Below are positions 1 through 7,083 of a stretch of 21,313 nucleotides of DNA, piece by piece. The number at the start of each line of letters is the position of its first letter. The first letter of the stretch is position 1. The position numbers and the translations under genes were made by a program. Origin of the DNA: JAKBCQ01 sp021807585 (GTDB taxonomy: Bacteria > Planctomycetota > Planctomycetia > Isosphaerales > Isosphaeraceae); assembly GCA_027325115.1 (NCBI GenBank), contig DAHWFG010000520.1:1-21313 (forward strand). Reading direction: 5' to 3'. Under the pieces are notes generated by a model. That model was not told the DNA's origin. It saw only the letters and a list, made by a program, of their open reading frames with translations, and searched no databases.

Positions 1-547
1 CGGGAATCTCGAACGTCGCACGAACTTCTTGACCGGTCGAATCTTTGACGACGATCGTTTGATCATTCAAGTCGATCGTCATCTCACCCGACGGGTTCGA
101 TCGAACCGCCAAGGCGACCTCGCGCCACGTTTGATTGGGGAGTTCGATCGGCAAAAGCCCGTTGTTGAAAGCATTCCCCTCGAAGATATCGGCGAACCCC
201 TCGCCGATGCCGGGGGCGATCACGGCGCGAAAGCCTCCCTGCATCACCGCCCAAACCGCGTGCTCGCGGCTTGAACCGCAGCCGAAATTCGAACCCGTCA
301 TCAAAATCGAAGCCCCCGCATCGAGATCCGCGGCGAGCGGGAATTCGGGATCGATCGCGCCGTGCTTCTCGGGTTCGTCGGGCTCGGGCGCGCCTCCGGA
401 AACATAGCGTTTGTCGGCGAACAACAACGGCCCGTAACCCGTCCGTTCGATTCGCTTCAGATAACGAGCGGGGATGATTAAATCGGTGTTCACATCGGTC
501 CAATCAAGGATCGCGACGCGGCCGGTATGTGTCGTGAAGGCGAGCAC
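1..547 (-). CDS. leuD: 3-isopropylmalate dehydratase small subunit (partial, C-terminus off window)
   Basis: Small subunit of isopropylmalate isomerase, which with LeuC converts 2-isopropylmalate to 3-isopropylmalate in cytoplasmic leucine synthesis. The minus-strand translation opens with a GTG start giving LAFTTHTGRVAILDW, then NTDLIIPARYLKRI and the family hallmark GSNFGCGSSREHA, followed by APGIGEGFADIF and NAFNNGLLPIELP. About 182 codons are present; the family is usually near 200, so roughly 20 C-terminal residues lie beyond position 1. The GTG at 545-547 is chosen because it places the conserved FTxHTG region at the very N-terminus, and a GGAG (plus 559-562) lies 11 bases upstream inside leuC. 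It follows leuC in the same reading frame with only one sense codon between the leuC stop and this start, so the two are surely cotranscribed. Confidence 0.95.
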   Translation of the reverse strand, partial: MLAFTTHTGRVAILDWTDVNTDLIIPARYLKRIERTGYGPLLFADKRYVSGGAPEPDEPEKHGAIDPEFPLAADLDAGASILMTGSNFGCGSSREHAVWAVMQGGFRAVIAPGIGEGFADIFEGNAFNNGLLPIELPNQTWREVALAVRSNPSGEMTIDLNDQTIVVKDSTGQEVRATFEIP

Positions 548-550
548 GTT

Positions 551-1999
551 TCAGTTGTCTCCATGAAGAATTGTACGGACATCGACGAAACGCCCCGCGA
601 TCGCCGCGGCCGCGGCCATTGAGGGGCTGACGAGATGCGTGCGGCCGCCGGGGCCCTGTCGGCCTTCGAAATTGCGGTTGCTCGTGCTCGCTCCACGTTG
701 ACCGGGAGCGAGCCGATCGGGATTCATCGCCAGGCACATGCTACACCCCGCCTGACGCCATTCGGCGCCCGCGGCCTTGAAGATCGCGTCGAGCCCTTCT
801 AGCTCGGCTTGCTTGCGGACGGCTTCGCTGCCGGGAACGACGAGCATTCGCACGCGTTCGTTCACCTTGCGACCCTTTAAAACCGATGCGGCGGATCGTA
901 AATCCTCGATCCGACCGTTCGTGCACGAGCCCACAAAAACGACGTCGACCGCGATTGATGTGATCGGCACGCCGGGAGTGAGCCCCATGTATTCAAGCGA
1001 CCGTTCGGCGTCCTCGCGTGAAACAAACGGAACATGTTCCGGATCGGGAACCGTCCCCGTCACGTCGACCGTCATCCCGGGGTTCGTTCCCCACGTAACC
1101 TGAGGAACAAGCTTTGATGCGTCAAGCGTTACACGCTTGTCGAACAAAGCGGAGTCGTCGGTTTTGAGCCGCTTCCACGAAGAGATCGCGGCTTCAAGAG
1201 CGGCGCCTTTGGGCGCGTAAGGCCTGTTACCTTTGGCGATATATTCGATCGTTTTTTCGTCGGGGGCGATCATCCCCGCGCGCGCTCCGGCTTCGATCGA
1301 CATATTACAGATTGTCATCCGTCCTTCAAGCGAGAGCGCGTCGATCGCCGCGCCGTGGTATTCGACGACGCATCCCGTCGCTCCGCCGACGCCGATCTCG
1401 CGGATGATCGCCAGGATGATGTCTTTGGGTTCGAGCCCGCTCGGAAGACGTCCTTGAACTTCGACGCCGAGCGTTTTTGGGCGGACTCCTTGCCAAAGCG
1501 TTTGGGTGGCCAAAACGTGCTCGACCTCGCTGGTGCCGATGCCGAACGCGAGCGCGCCGAATGCGCCGTGCGTGCTCGTGTGGCTGTCGCCACAGACGAT
1601 CGTCAAACCCGGCAGGGTGATTCCGAGCTCGGGTCCGATCACATGAACGATCCCCTGTTTTCCGCCGCCGATATCGAGGAGCGGGACGCCGAATTCCAGG
1701 CAATTGGCGCGGAGCGTTTCGACCTGTCTGCGTGAAAGCGGATCGCGAATATCCCGCTGGTTCTCGGTGGGGATGTTGTGATCGATCGTGGCGAAAGTGA
1801 GATCGGGTCGACGCACCTTTCGCCCCGAGAGCCGAAGGCCGTCGAACGCTTGCGGGCTTGTCACCTCGTGAATCAAATGGCGATCGATATAGAGGAGCGT
1901 GGCGTTCCCGGTCGAGGAGACGACGTGGTCGTTCCAAACCTTTTCAAACAACGTGCTCGGTTCCACGGAACGGCTCGAATTGGGAGCGGGTGAACTCAT
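551..1999 (-). CDS. leuC: 3-isopropylmalate dehydratase large subunit
   Basis: Aconitase-family large subunit of isopropylmalate isomerase, carrying the catalytic [4Fe-4S] cluster; acts with LeuD in leucine biosynthesis. The 482-residue product has the normal family length. Visible motifs are IDRHLIHEVTSPQAFDGLR (about 38-56), GDSHTSTHGAFGALAFGIG (137-155), VVFVGSCTNGRIEDL (353-367) and CSMCLAMNPDRLAPGQR (419-435). The cluster ligands are therefore Cys359, Cys419 and Cys422. The ATG at 1997-1999 has only a weak GA-rich leader, so the start rests mainly on alignment to the family, where LFEKVWNDHVV lies near the N-terminus. The gene follows lipA after a 99-base gap and is followed almost directly by leuD. 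Confidence 0.98.
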   Translation of the reverse strand: MSSPAPNSSRSVEPSTLFEKVWNDHVVSSTGNATLLYIDRHLIHEVTSPQAFDGLRLSGRKVRRPDLTFATIDHNIPTENQRDIRDPLSRRQVETLRANCLEFGVPLLDIGGGKQGIVHVIGPELGITLPGLTIVCGDSHTSTHGAFGALAFGIGTSEVEHVLATQTLWQGVRPKTLGVEVQGRLPSGLEPKDIILAIIREIGVGGATGCVVEYHGAAIDALSLEGRMTICNMSIEAGARAGMIAPDEKTIEYIAKGNRPYAPKGAALEAAISSWKRLKTDDSALFDKRVTLDASKLVPQVTWGTNPGMTVDVTGTVPDPEHVPFVSREDAERSLEYMGLTPGVPITSIAVDVVFVGSCTNGRIEDLRSAASVLKGRKVNERVRMLVVPGSEAVRKQAELEGLDAIFKAAGAEWRQAGCSMCLAMNPDRLAPGQRGASTSNRNFEGRQGPGGRTHLVSPSMAAAAAIAGRFVDVRTILHGDN

Positions 2000-2098
2000 G
2001 GCGAAAGCTTATCTCTTCAAAGAATCAATATTTCCATGTTTGTGCGATCAACCGCGAGCGCGCGACCAGGCTCGGCGGACGACGTTCATGCAACGATC

Positions 2099-3115
2099 TT
2101 AATCGCCGGCGATCGAGGACGCCATACGATCGGCGTGGTAGCTGGAACGGACGAACGGAGCGCTCGCGACATCGCGAAAACCGAGCGATCGCGCGATCTC
2201 TCCCAACGCGTCGAATTCGGCGGGGGGTACGTAGCGTTCGACCGGAAGGTGATCGGCCGAGGGCTGAAGATACTGCCCGAGCGTGATCAGATCGCAACCG
2301 ATCGACCTCAGATCGGCCATACATTCGATCACCTCTTCGGTCGTTTCTCCCAAACCCAGCATCAGCCCGCTTTTGGTTAACATCAGCGGCTTTTGCTTTT
2401 TGACATATGCTAACACGCCAAGGCTGACCGAGTAGCGGCTTTTGCGGCGCACGCGCTGTTGTAAACGTGCAACGGTTTCTAAGTTATGATTGAACACTTC
2501 GGGTTCGGATTTGAGAACGATATCGAGCGCGTCGATTCGGCCGTCGAAATCGGGGGTGAGGACTTCGATCACGGCGTTGGTGCGGTTGCGGACGGCGATC
2601 ACGCAGCGTCGGAAGTGATCGGCGCCCTGATCGGGGAGGTCGTCGCGTGTGACCGACGTGACGACGACGTGTTTCAGGCCGAGCCGAAAGCACGCCTCGG
2701 CGAGCCGTTCGGGCTCGTCGTCGGCGGGTTCGGCGGGCTTGCCCCGTTTGACGGCGCAGAAGCCGCACGGACGCGTGCACGTATCTCCAAGAATCATGAA
2801 CGTGGCGGTTTTGCTCGTCCAGCATTCGGACCGATTGGGGCACTTGGCGCTTTCGCAAACGGTTTCAAGTCCAAGCTCTTGGACCAAGTTTTTGGTGAAA
2901 TACGTACCGCCGGCGGCAGGGATCGGCCGTTTGAGCCATTCGGGAAGCCGCCTCGGTCGCGCGATCAAACGATCGAGTTCGATCAATCCCGCGGGAGAAT
3001 CGTCTCCGCGAACCGTCGCGCCGGCGCTCGAGCTTTCTCGCGTGCGGTCGCTCGCAGCCAAAAGTGAACCCGCTCCGTCGCCCGTCACCGTGAATTCCAC
3101 GGTTCGCTTCTCCAT
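2099..3115 (-). CDS. lipA: lipoyl synthase
   Basis: Radical-SAM enzyme that inserts two sulfurs into protein-bound octanoyl groups to make lipoyl cofactors; cytoplasmic. The 338-residue protein shows both LipA iron-sulfur motifs: the auxiliary cluster ligands Cys87, Cys92 and Cys98 (CX4CX5C) and the radical-SAM cluster ligands Cys113, Cys117 and Cys120 (CX3CX2C, DTCTRPCGFC). It ends with the family RSSYHA motif (323-328). The open frame continues upstream through lipB to 3520, but the ATG at 3113-3115 is preferred because it sits 19 bases after the lipB stop and has an AAGGA ribosome site 8 bases upstream. About 50 residues precede the conserved domain and look poorly conserved. The order lipB-lipA is a common operon arrangement and the spacing implies cotranscription. 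Confidence 0.98.
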   Translation of the reverse strand: MEKRTVEFTVTGDGAGSLLAASDRTRESSSAGATVRGDDSPAGLIELDRLIARPRRLPEWLKRPIPAAGGTYFTKNLVQELGLETVCESAKCPNRSECWTSKTATFMILGDTCTRPCGFCAVKRGKPAEPADDEPERLAEACFRLGLKHVVVTSVTRDDLPDQGADHFRRCVIAVRNRTNAVIEVLTPDFDGRIDALDIVLKSEPEVFNHNLETVARLQQRVRRKSRYSVSLGVLAYVKKQKPLMLTKSGLMLGLGETTEEVIECMADLRSIGCDLITLGQYLQPSADHLPVERYVPPAEFDALGEIARSLGFRDVASAPFVRSSYHADRMASSIAGD

Positions 3116-3123
3116 GTTGAGGA

Positions 3124-3128
3124 TCCTT
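3124..3128 (-). promoter_or_regulatory. ribosome binding site of lipA
   Basis: AAGGA on the minus strand, 8 bases before the ATG at 3113-3115. It decides the lipA start, since the open frame itself extends far into the upstream gene. Confidence 0.7.
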
Positions 3129-3134
3129 CGGAAA

Positions 3135-3890
3135 TCAACGCGCCTCGGCGTAAAGTGCGTCGGGACGCACCCGCCGCGCCAGCGAAGGATGGCTTGTATA
3201 AATATAATGATCTTTAAACGAGAATCGCTCTTCGATGTTACGGACGAGGGTTTCTCGAACCGCGGATTGATGAGCGGGTCGGCGTCGGATCGCCTCCATC
3301 GACGTTTGACGAAGGCCGCCGGGAAACGGTCCCGGCTCGTCGAGGATGTGAAAAAAAGGGAGATACGCGCCGATATTGAGCGTGATTCCGTGATACGCGA
3401 TCCAGCGATCGATCGCGATTCCGATCGACGCGACGCGATCCTCTCCGACGTAGACGCCCGGTCGGCCGTGGATTCGTCTTCCGGGGACGTCGAAATCGGC
3501 GAGTGTTGTGATGAGCGCATCGTGGAGGCGGTCGATCAGGCTGCGAACGCCGATTCCCAGGCGATCGAGCGGGAGGGCGAAATACACTCCGAGTTGTCCG
3601 GGGACGTGGAGGACGCAGCCGCCGCCTCGATTGACCCAGCGCGTTTTTAGCGACATGGCGCGTAGCTGCTCGTCGTCGGGTTTGATATGCGCTCGCGAGC
3701 CCGTTCGGCCGACGCTGATGACGGGGTCGTGCTCGCACAAGATCATTGCGGAGAGGCCCGATTCGCCCACTTCATAAACGAGCCGGCGTTGGAGCCGCAT
3801 CGCGTCGTCGAAATCGATTCGTCCTAAAAAATAAACCTCGAGAGCCGGCTCGATCCCGAAGCCGGGGAGCGCCTGATCGGTCGTCGTCAT
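3135..3890 (-). CDS. lipB: LipB-like octanoyltransferase, apparently lacking the catalytic Cys/Lys pair
   Basis: LipB moves octanoate from acyl carrier protein to lipoyl domains, the substrate that LipA then sulfurates. The 251-residue protein has the family frame: CEHDPVISVGR (about 52-62), RGGGCVLHVPGQLGVYF (about 89-105), then ASIGIAI and AYHGITLNIG. Unusually, the position of the catalytic Lys before the (A/S)IG motif is Arg (EDRVASIG), and the usual PCG segment containing the nucleophilic Cys reads DEPG. The conserved Thr of RGGxxTxHGPGQ is Val and the first Gly of HGPGQ is Val. The fold and the lipA neighbour support lipoate metabolism; mechanism is uncertain. An upstream ATG at 3981-3983 would add 31 unconserved residues; the ATG at 3888-3890 fits usual family length. 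A BPL/LplA/LipB-superfamily relative with another role is the alternative. Confidence 0.85.
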   Translation of the reverse strand: MTTTDQALPGFGIEPALEVYFLGRIDFDDAMRLQRRLVYEVGESGLSAMILCEHDPVISVGRTGSRAHIKPDDEQLRAMSLKTRWVNRGGGCVLHVPGQLGVYFALPLDRLGIGVRSLIDRLHDALITTLADFDVPGRRIHGRPGVYVGEDRVASIGIAIDRWIAYHGITLNIGAYLPFFHILDEPGPFPGGLRQTSMEAIRRRPAHQSAVRETLVRNIEERFSFKDHYIYTSHPSLARRVRPDALYAEAR

Positions 3891-4332
3891 CACACACCGC
3901 CCCCCGTCGGCTCGTTTCCTGAAAATCAACAAAAGTTCACACCAGGAGATCCCGAGGGATCGCCGCGATCGTCCGTTCCGCATCGTTCGATCGGTTTCCC
4001 CGCGGCGCGACGCGTCTTGCGAGTGCGACGAGGCCCGAGGTTCAGAACCATTCTAGCAGCAAGACCGCCGTTCTCAAAAGAGAAGAGCCGGTCGAATCGC
4101 CCGCGGCGGCGACGGCGTACGATTCGGCGGGAGCGACGAGTTCCCCGGAGCACGCCGAAGACGCGAAAAAGCTTCATTCGCGGGGATCGCTTGACTCCGC
4201 GTGGCGATCCATGCTTCGATATATCAGCGCAGTGTTCCGTTTCTGATTCGAATCCGTCGTTGACCTCGCGAGCTTTCCGTGGCAAAGTACGTTTGATCGA
4301 GGCCTCGACGCGAACCCGGTGAGGAAAATGAC
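3891..4332. other. divergent intergenic region between lipB and the 4333 gene
   Basis: This 442-base stretch separates divergently transcribed units and should hold promoters for both. Open frames inside it are arginine-rich and look like shadows. A short perfect inverted repeat (GATCCC, two bases, GGGATC) lies at 3948-3961 upstream of lipB. On the plus strand TTGACC at 4260-4265 followed after 17 bases by CAAAGT is a weak sigma70-like candidate for the membrane-protein gene. No RNA gene was recognised. Confidence 0.5.
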
Positions 4333-4938
4333 ATGGAATACACCGAGGCGATCAGCCGCATCAGCGAAATTCACGAGCATCTGGCCAAAGGCGAGGTGTA
4401 TCGCGGGTTCCGCTCGGCGCCGATGGCGATCTCGGGGCTGTTGGGGCTTTCCGCGGCGATCGCTCGACCCGTCCTCTTTCCCTCGGCCGAATCGGGATCG
4501 ATTCTTGTTTACTGGATCATCGTCGCGGCGCTCTGCGCGATCATCGGCGGCAGTGAAACCGCATATTATTATCTGTTTGTCGATGATGAATTCGGCCGCA
4601 GGCGAACCCGCAAGGTGTTAAGCCAATTCGTTCCGTGTTTGGCGGCGGGAGGGGCGATCACGTTCGGCCTGGCGCGGCGCGACCCGAGTTTGATCGAATA
4701 TCTTCCCTCGCTCTGGGCGATCGTCTTCAGTTTGGGGGTGTTTGCCGCGCGACCGTATCTTCCCCGCTCGATCGGGTGGGTGGCGCTTTATTATGCGATC
4801 ACGGGGTGTGCGCTATTGATCGGGATCGATCGTTGCGGCGGGTATTTCGATATCGAGATCGGCGGAGCATTCGGGATCGGTCAATTGGCGGCGGCGCTCG
4901 TCTTTTATTGGAACCTTGAAAGGACGGAACATGCCTAG
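4333..4938 (+). CDS. polytopic membrane protein of unknown function
   Basis: The 201-residue product is not assigned to a family by me. After a polar N-terminal segment of about 28 residues (ISRISEIHEHLAKGEVYRG) it has about six hydrophobic stretches: roughly 29-50, 57-77, 98-113, 122-140, 146-164 and 174-193. A charged loop DDEFGRRRTRK (84-94) separates the second and third. The ATG is well supported by GAGGA at 4321-4325, 7 bases upstream. The stop overlaps the next gene, a winged-helix regulator, by 8 bases, so the two are translationally coupled. By analogy with other membrane-protein/winged-helix pairs it may be the regulator's target or a sensor partner, but nothing in the sequence gives a substrate. 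Confidence 0.85.
   Translation: MEYTEAISRISEIHEHLAKGEVYRGFRSAPMAISGLLGLSAAIARPVLFPSAESGSILVYWIIVAALCAIIGGSETAYYYLFVDDEFGRRRTRKVLSQFVPCLAAGGAITFGLARRDPSLIEYLPSLWAIVFSLGVFAARPYLPRSIGWVALYYAITGCALLIGIDRCGGYFDIEIGGAFGIGQLAAALVFYWNLERTEHA
4919..4924 (+). promoter_or_regulatory. ribosome binding site of the winged-helix gene
   Basis: AAAGGA lies 6 bases before the ATG at 4931 and inside the 3' end of the upstream membrane-protein gene. It selects 4931 over an in-frame ATG at 4916. Confidence 0.7.
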
Positions 4939-5368
4939 CCCTGGCGGAGTGAAGAAGCGAAAGGACTCTGAAGGCGAAGTCGCGGGTGATCACGGCCGGC
5001 ACGCGTACGATCGGCTCGACCGGGTGTTGCACGAGAAGGCTCGGCTGGGGATTCTCACATCCTTGATGACGCGTCCGGAGGGGCTTAACTTCAACGAACT
5101 GAAGCAGCTCTGCGCGCTCACCGACGGCAACCTGAGCCGCCACATCGACGTCTTGCACGAGGCGGGGCTGATCGAGGTTTTGAAGGGCTACGAGAACAAT
5201 CGACCGAAGACGATCTGCAAGCTGACTCCCGCGGGGCGCAAACGGTTTCTTGAATATCTCGCCGAGCTCGAGCGTGTGATCCACGACGCGCTTCCCGAGG
5301 GCGTATCGGCGCCCGAGTCATCGAAGAAAGGCTCGCCTCGGGGCGCTTTGAGATTCGGTCCGGCGTGA
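4931..5368 (+). CDS. winged-helix DNA-binding transcriptional regulator
   Basis: The 145-residue protein carries a winged helix over about residues 30-113: a first helix RLDRVLHEKARLGILTSL, the MTRPEGLNFNELKQL helix, the recognition helix DGNLSRHIDVLHEAGLIEV, a wing KGYENNRPKTICKLTP, and a final helix AGRKRFLEYLAELERVI. This pattern fits the MarR/ArsR-like transcriptional regulators with the PF13601-type winged helix. N- and C-terminal tails are polar and probably disordered. The ATG at 4931 is preferred to 4916 because of its strong ribosome site and its 8-base overlap with the preceding stop. It is likely a regulator of its own two-gene unit, which is inference from position only. Confidence 0.9.
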   Translation: MPSPGGVKKRKDSEGEVAGDHGRHAYDRLDRVLHEKARLGILTSLMTRPEGLNFNELKQLCALTDGNLSRHIDVLHEAGLIEVLKGYENNRPKTICKLTPAGRKRFLEYLAELERVIHDALPEGVSAPESSKKGSPRGALRFGPA

Positions 5369-5756
5369 GAGCCGATGAACACCACGGTATAAACACGTGT
5401 TGTTATTTTGGAACAATACGCCCCGAACGAACGGGGAGATCGGAACGGGTTGTTTCGAGCGAGATGATGTCGTTTGGGGCGGCGCGCTTTTGAACGCCTT
5501 TGCGGCTTTGCGGTGGGGTCCGCGTCGCAAGACTTCCTTAAGCATAATAATATATTTATAGTATTGATATTTGGATGCAAGCCTGCGATTGGGCGGGCTT
5601 GACGATCGTTCGAATTCGGCTCGGCGTCGATCGCGCACGAAATTGTCTTGATCGAGTTGATGTGTGAATTTTTGCGTATCGAGTTGAAATTGGTCGTTTC
5701 GGCCGGCCGAGAGGGCCGCGAACTCTATATGATCACGGCGTGTCGAGCCGAATTCG
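5369..5756 (+). other. intergenic region upstream of queF
   Basis: No gene is evident in these 388 bases. A small hairpin, CCCCG/CGGGG with a six-base loop, lies at 5421-5436 but has no T tract. An AT-rich patch at about 5540-5575 may contain a promoter. I looked for a preQ1 riboswitch ahead of queF and could not find the short hairpin with A-rich tail expected of the preQ1-I class. Confidence 0.4.
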
Positions 5757-5783
5757 ATGACGGCGCCGCCGACCGAATTCGGT
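5748..5783. repeat. inverted repeat around the first queF ATG
   Basis: CCGAATTCG (5748-5756) and its complement CGAATTCGG (5774-5782) flank a 17-base spacer that contains the ATG at 5757. The right half is also part of a perfect 12-base palindrome ACCGAATTCGGT (5772-5783). In RNA the two arms could pair and hold that ATG in the loop; as DNA the palindrome could be a protein-binding site. Function is inferred, not shown. Confidence 0.4.
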
Positions 5784-6164
5784 TCTCAATCGGTGGAAAC
5801 CCTGGAGCGGATGACGATGCCGAACGAGCTGGAAACGTTTCCCAATCAATTCCCCAATCGTGATTACGAGATTGAGATCACGTGTCCCGAGTTTACGGCG
5901 GTCTGTCCGAAGACGGGTCAGCCCGATTTTGGCGTGATCAGGATCGCTTACGTGCCGGACGCGGTTTGTGTCGAGCTGAAAAGTCTGAAACTGTACCTGC
6001 AAGCGTACCGCGATAAAGGGATTTTTTACGAACATTCGATCAATACGATCCTCGACGATCTGGTCGCGGCGTGTTCACCGAGGCGGATGACGGTGACGGG
6101 AGACTTCACGCCGCGGGGGGGGATTTCGTCACGGATTATCGCGCGTCATGAAAAATCAGCGTAA
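5757..6164 (+). CDS. queF: NADPH-dependent 7-cyano-7-deazaguanine (preQ0) reductase, QueF type I
   Basis: Reduces the nitrile of preQ0 to preQ1 in queuosine tRNA-modification synthesis; cytoplasmic. The 135-residue product is the short, single-domain QueF form. It shows CPEFTAVCPKTGQPDFG (43-59) with the thioimide-forming Cys50 and the proton-donor Asp57, the QueF signature ELKSLK (73-78), FYEH with His93, and FTPRGGISS near the C-terminus. The start is not settled: the frame opens at ATG 5757 without a visible ribosome site, whereas ATG 5817 has GGAG 9 bases upstream and would give a 115-residue protein beginning MPNELETFPN. No other queuosine genes are present, so it is probably separated from the rest of its pathway. 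Confidence 0.96.
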   Translation: MTAPPTEFGSQSVETLERMTMPNELETFPNQFPNRDYEIEITCPEFTAVCPKTGQPDFGVIRIAYVPDAVCVELKSLKLYLQAYRDKGIFYEHSINTILDDLVAACSPRRMTVTGDFTPRGGISSRIIARHEKSA

Positions 6165-6270
6165 TTCGATAAATCCGACGCCGGGATCGGTCCGATTCCG
6201 TATGATTCCTGTATCGGTCCCCCCAAGCGAAGCGAACGGTCTCACCAAACTTTCCGAACAGGCTGAAACC

Positions 6271-7083
6271 ATGCGTTCGAGCATATTGACGCTGACGACC
6301 GATTTTGGAATCCAAGGTCCGTATGTCGCCGCGGTGAAGGGGATCGTTCTTGGGCTGGCGCCCAAGACGGTATTGGTGGATGTCACGCACACGATTGCGC
6401 CCCAGAACGTCCTTGAGGGGGCGTTTGTGCTTGGGAGCATTGTGGGGGCGTTCCCGCCGGGAACGGTTCATTTGGGAGTCGTCGATCCGGGCGTGGGAAC
6501 CGATCGAAGGATCATCGCGGTTGAGGTTGCGGATCAGTGGTTTATCGCGCCCGATAACGGATTGCTCACATGTGTCGTTCGTGACCGAGAGCCGAGTCAG
6601 ATCCGTCATGTGGTTAATCCCTCGATTCGTCGCGAACACGTTTCGTCGACGTTTCACGGCCGAGACATCATGGCGCCCGCGGCGGCTTTCCTGCTTGGCG
6701 GGGGAGATCCCTCCGAACTTGGCCCGCGGCTCGATCAGATCGTACGGCTCAGCAATTTTTCGGCGACGAGCGTGAACGGTTCGGGATCGCTTGTGGGCGA
6801 GGTCGTGTTTCGCGATTCGTTCGGTAATTTAATCACCAATTTATCCAAGCATGAAATGATGAGTCGAGGATCGGATCCGCTCGATTGGGTCGTCGAGATT
6901 GCGGGGGAGCGGATCGAGGGGATTTGTCGGACGTACGGCGAGCGGTTGTTGGGGAGTTTGATCGCGCTTTACGGCAGCGAGGGTTGGCTCGAGATCGCGG
7001 TGGTCAACGGCGACGCGGCGCGTTCTTTGGCCGCGGGCCCGGGGATGTCGGTTTGGGCGAAACGCCGCGGATATGCGTTATGA
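6271..7083 (+). CDS. SAM hydroxide adenosyltransferase (SAM hydrolase, DUF62 family)
   Basis: Members of this family, relatives of the fluorinase and chlorinase, use water or hydroxide to split S-adenosylmethionine into adenosine and methionine. The 270-residue product begins MRSSILTLTTDFGIQGPYV, the typical N-terminus. It contains DPGVGTDRR (72-80) and STFHGRD (126-132), giving the family's Asp72, Arg79 and His129 triad, with the Asp-Arg spacing expected. APDNGLL (93-99) and the C-terminal domain around FRDSFGNLITNL (180-191) also match. An in-frame ATG at 6148, overlapping queF, would add 41 unconserved residues and is not favoured. Its stop overlaps the bioA start as ATGA, so the two are translationally coupled. 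The link to bioA is notable because SAM is the classic BioA amino donor. Confidence 0.92.
   Translation: MRSSILTLTTDFGIQGPYVAAVKGIVLGLAPKTVLVDVTHTIAPQNVLEGAFVLGSIVGAFPPGTVHLGVVDPGVGTDRRIIAVEVADQWFIAPDNGLLTCVVRDREPSQIRHVVNPSIRREHVSSTFHGRDIMAPAAAFLLGGGDPSELGPRLDQIVRLSNFSATSVNGSGSLVGEVVFRDSFGNLITNLSKHEMMSRGSDPLDWVVEIAGERIEGICRTYGERLLGSLIALYGSEGWLEIAVVNGDAARSLAAGPGMSVWAKRRGYAL

Noticed and set aside
3116..3520. N-terminal extension of LipA through lipB
   Set aside because: The extension is antisense-like in composition, lies wholly within lipB in another frame, and a strong ribosome site precedes the ATG at 3115.
4242..4258. T-arm-like GATTCGAATCC suggesting a tRNA
   Set aside because: The flanking bases do not pair as a five-base T stem and no acceptor, D or anticodon arms were found nearby.
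5369..5756. preQ1 riboswitch upstream of queF
   Set aside because: Expected from pathway logic, but the preQ1-I hairpin with C-rich loop and A-rich tail could not be found by eye.
6165..6270. SAM-sensing riboswitch ahead of the SAM hydrolase
   Set aside because: The leader has no pattern I could match to SAM-I, SAM-II or SAH aptamers.
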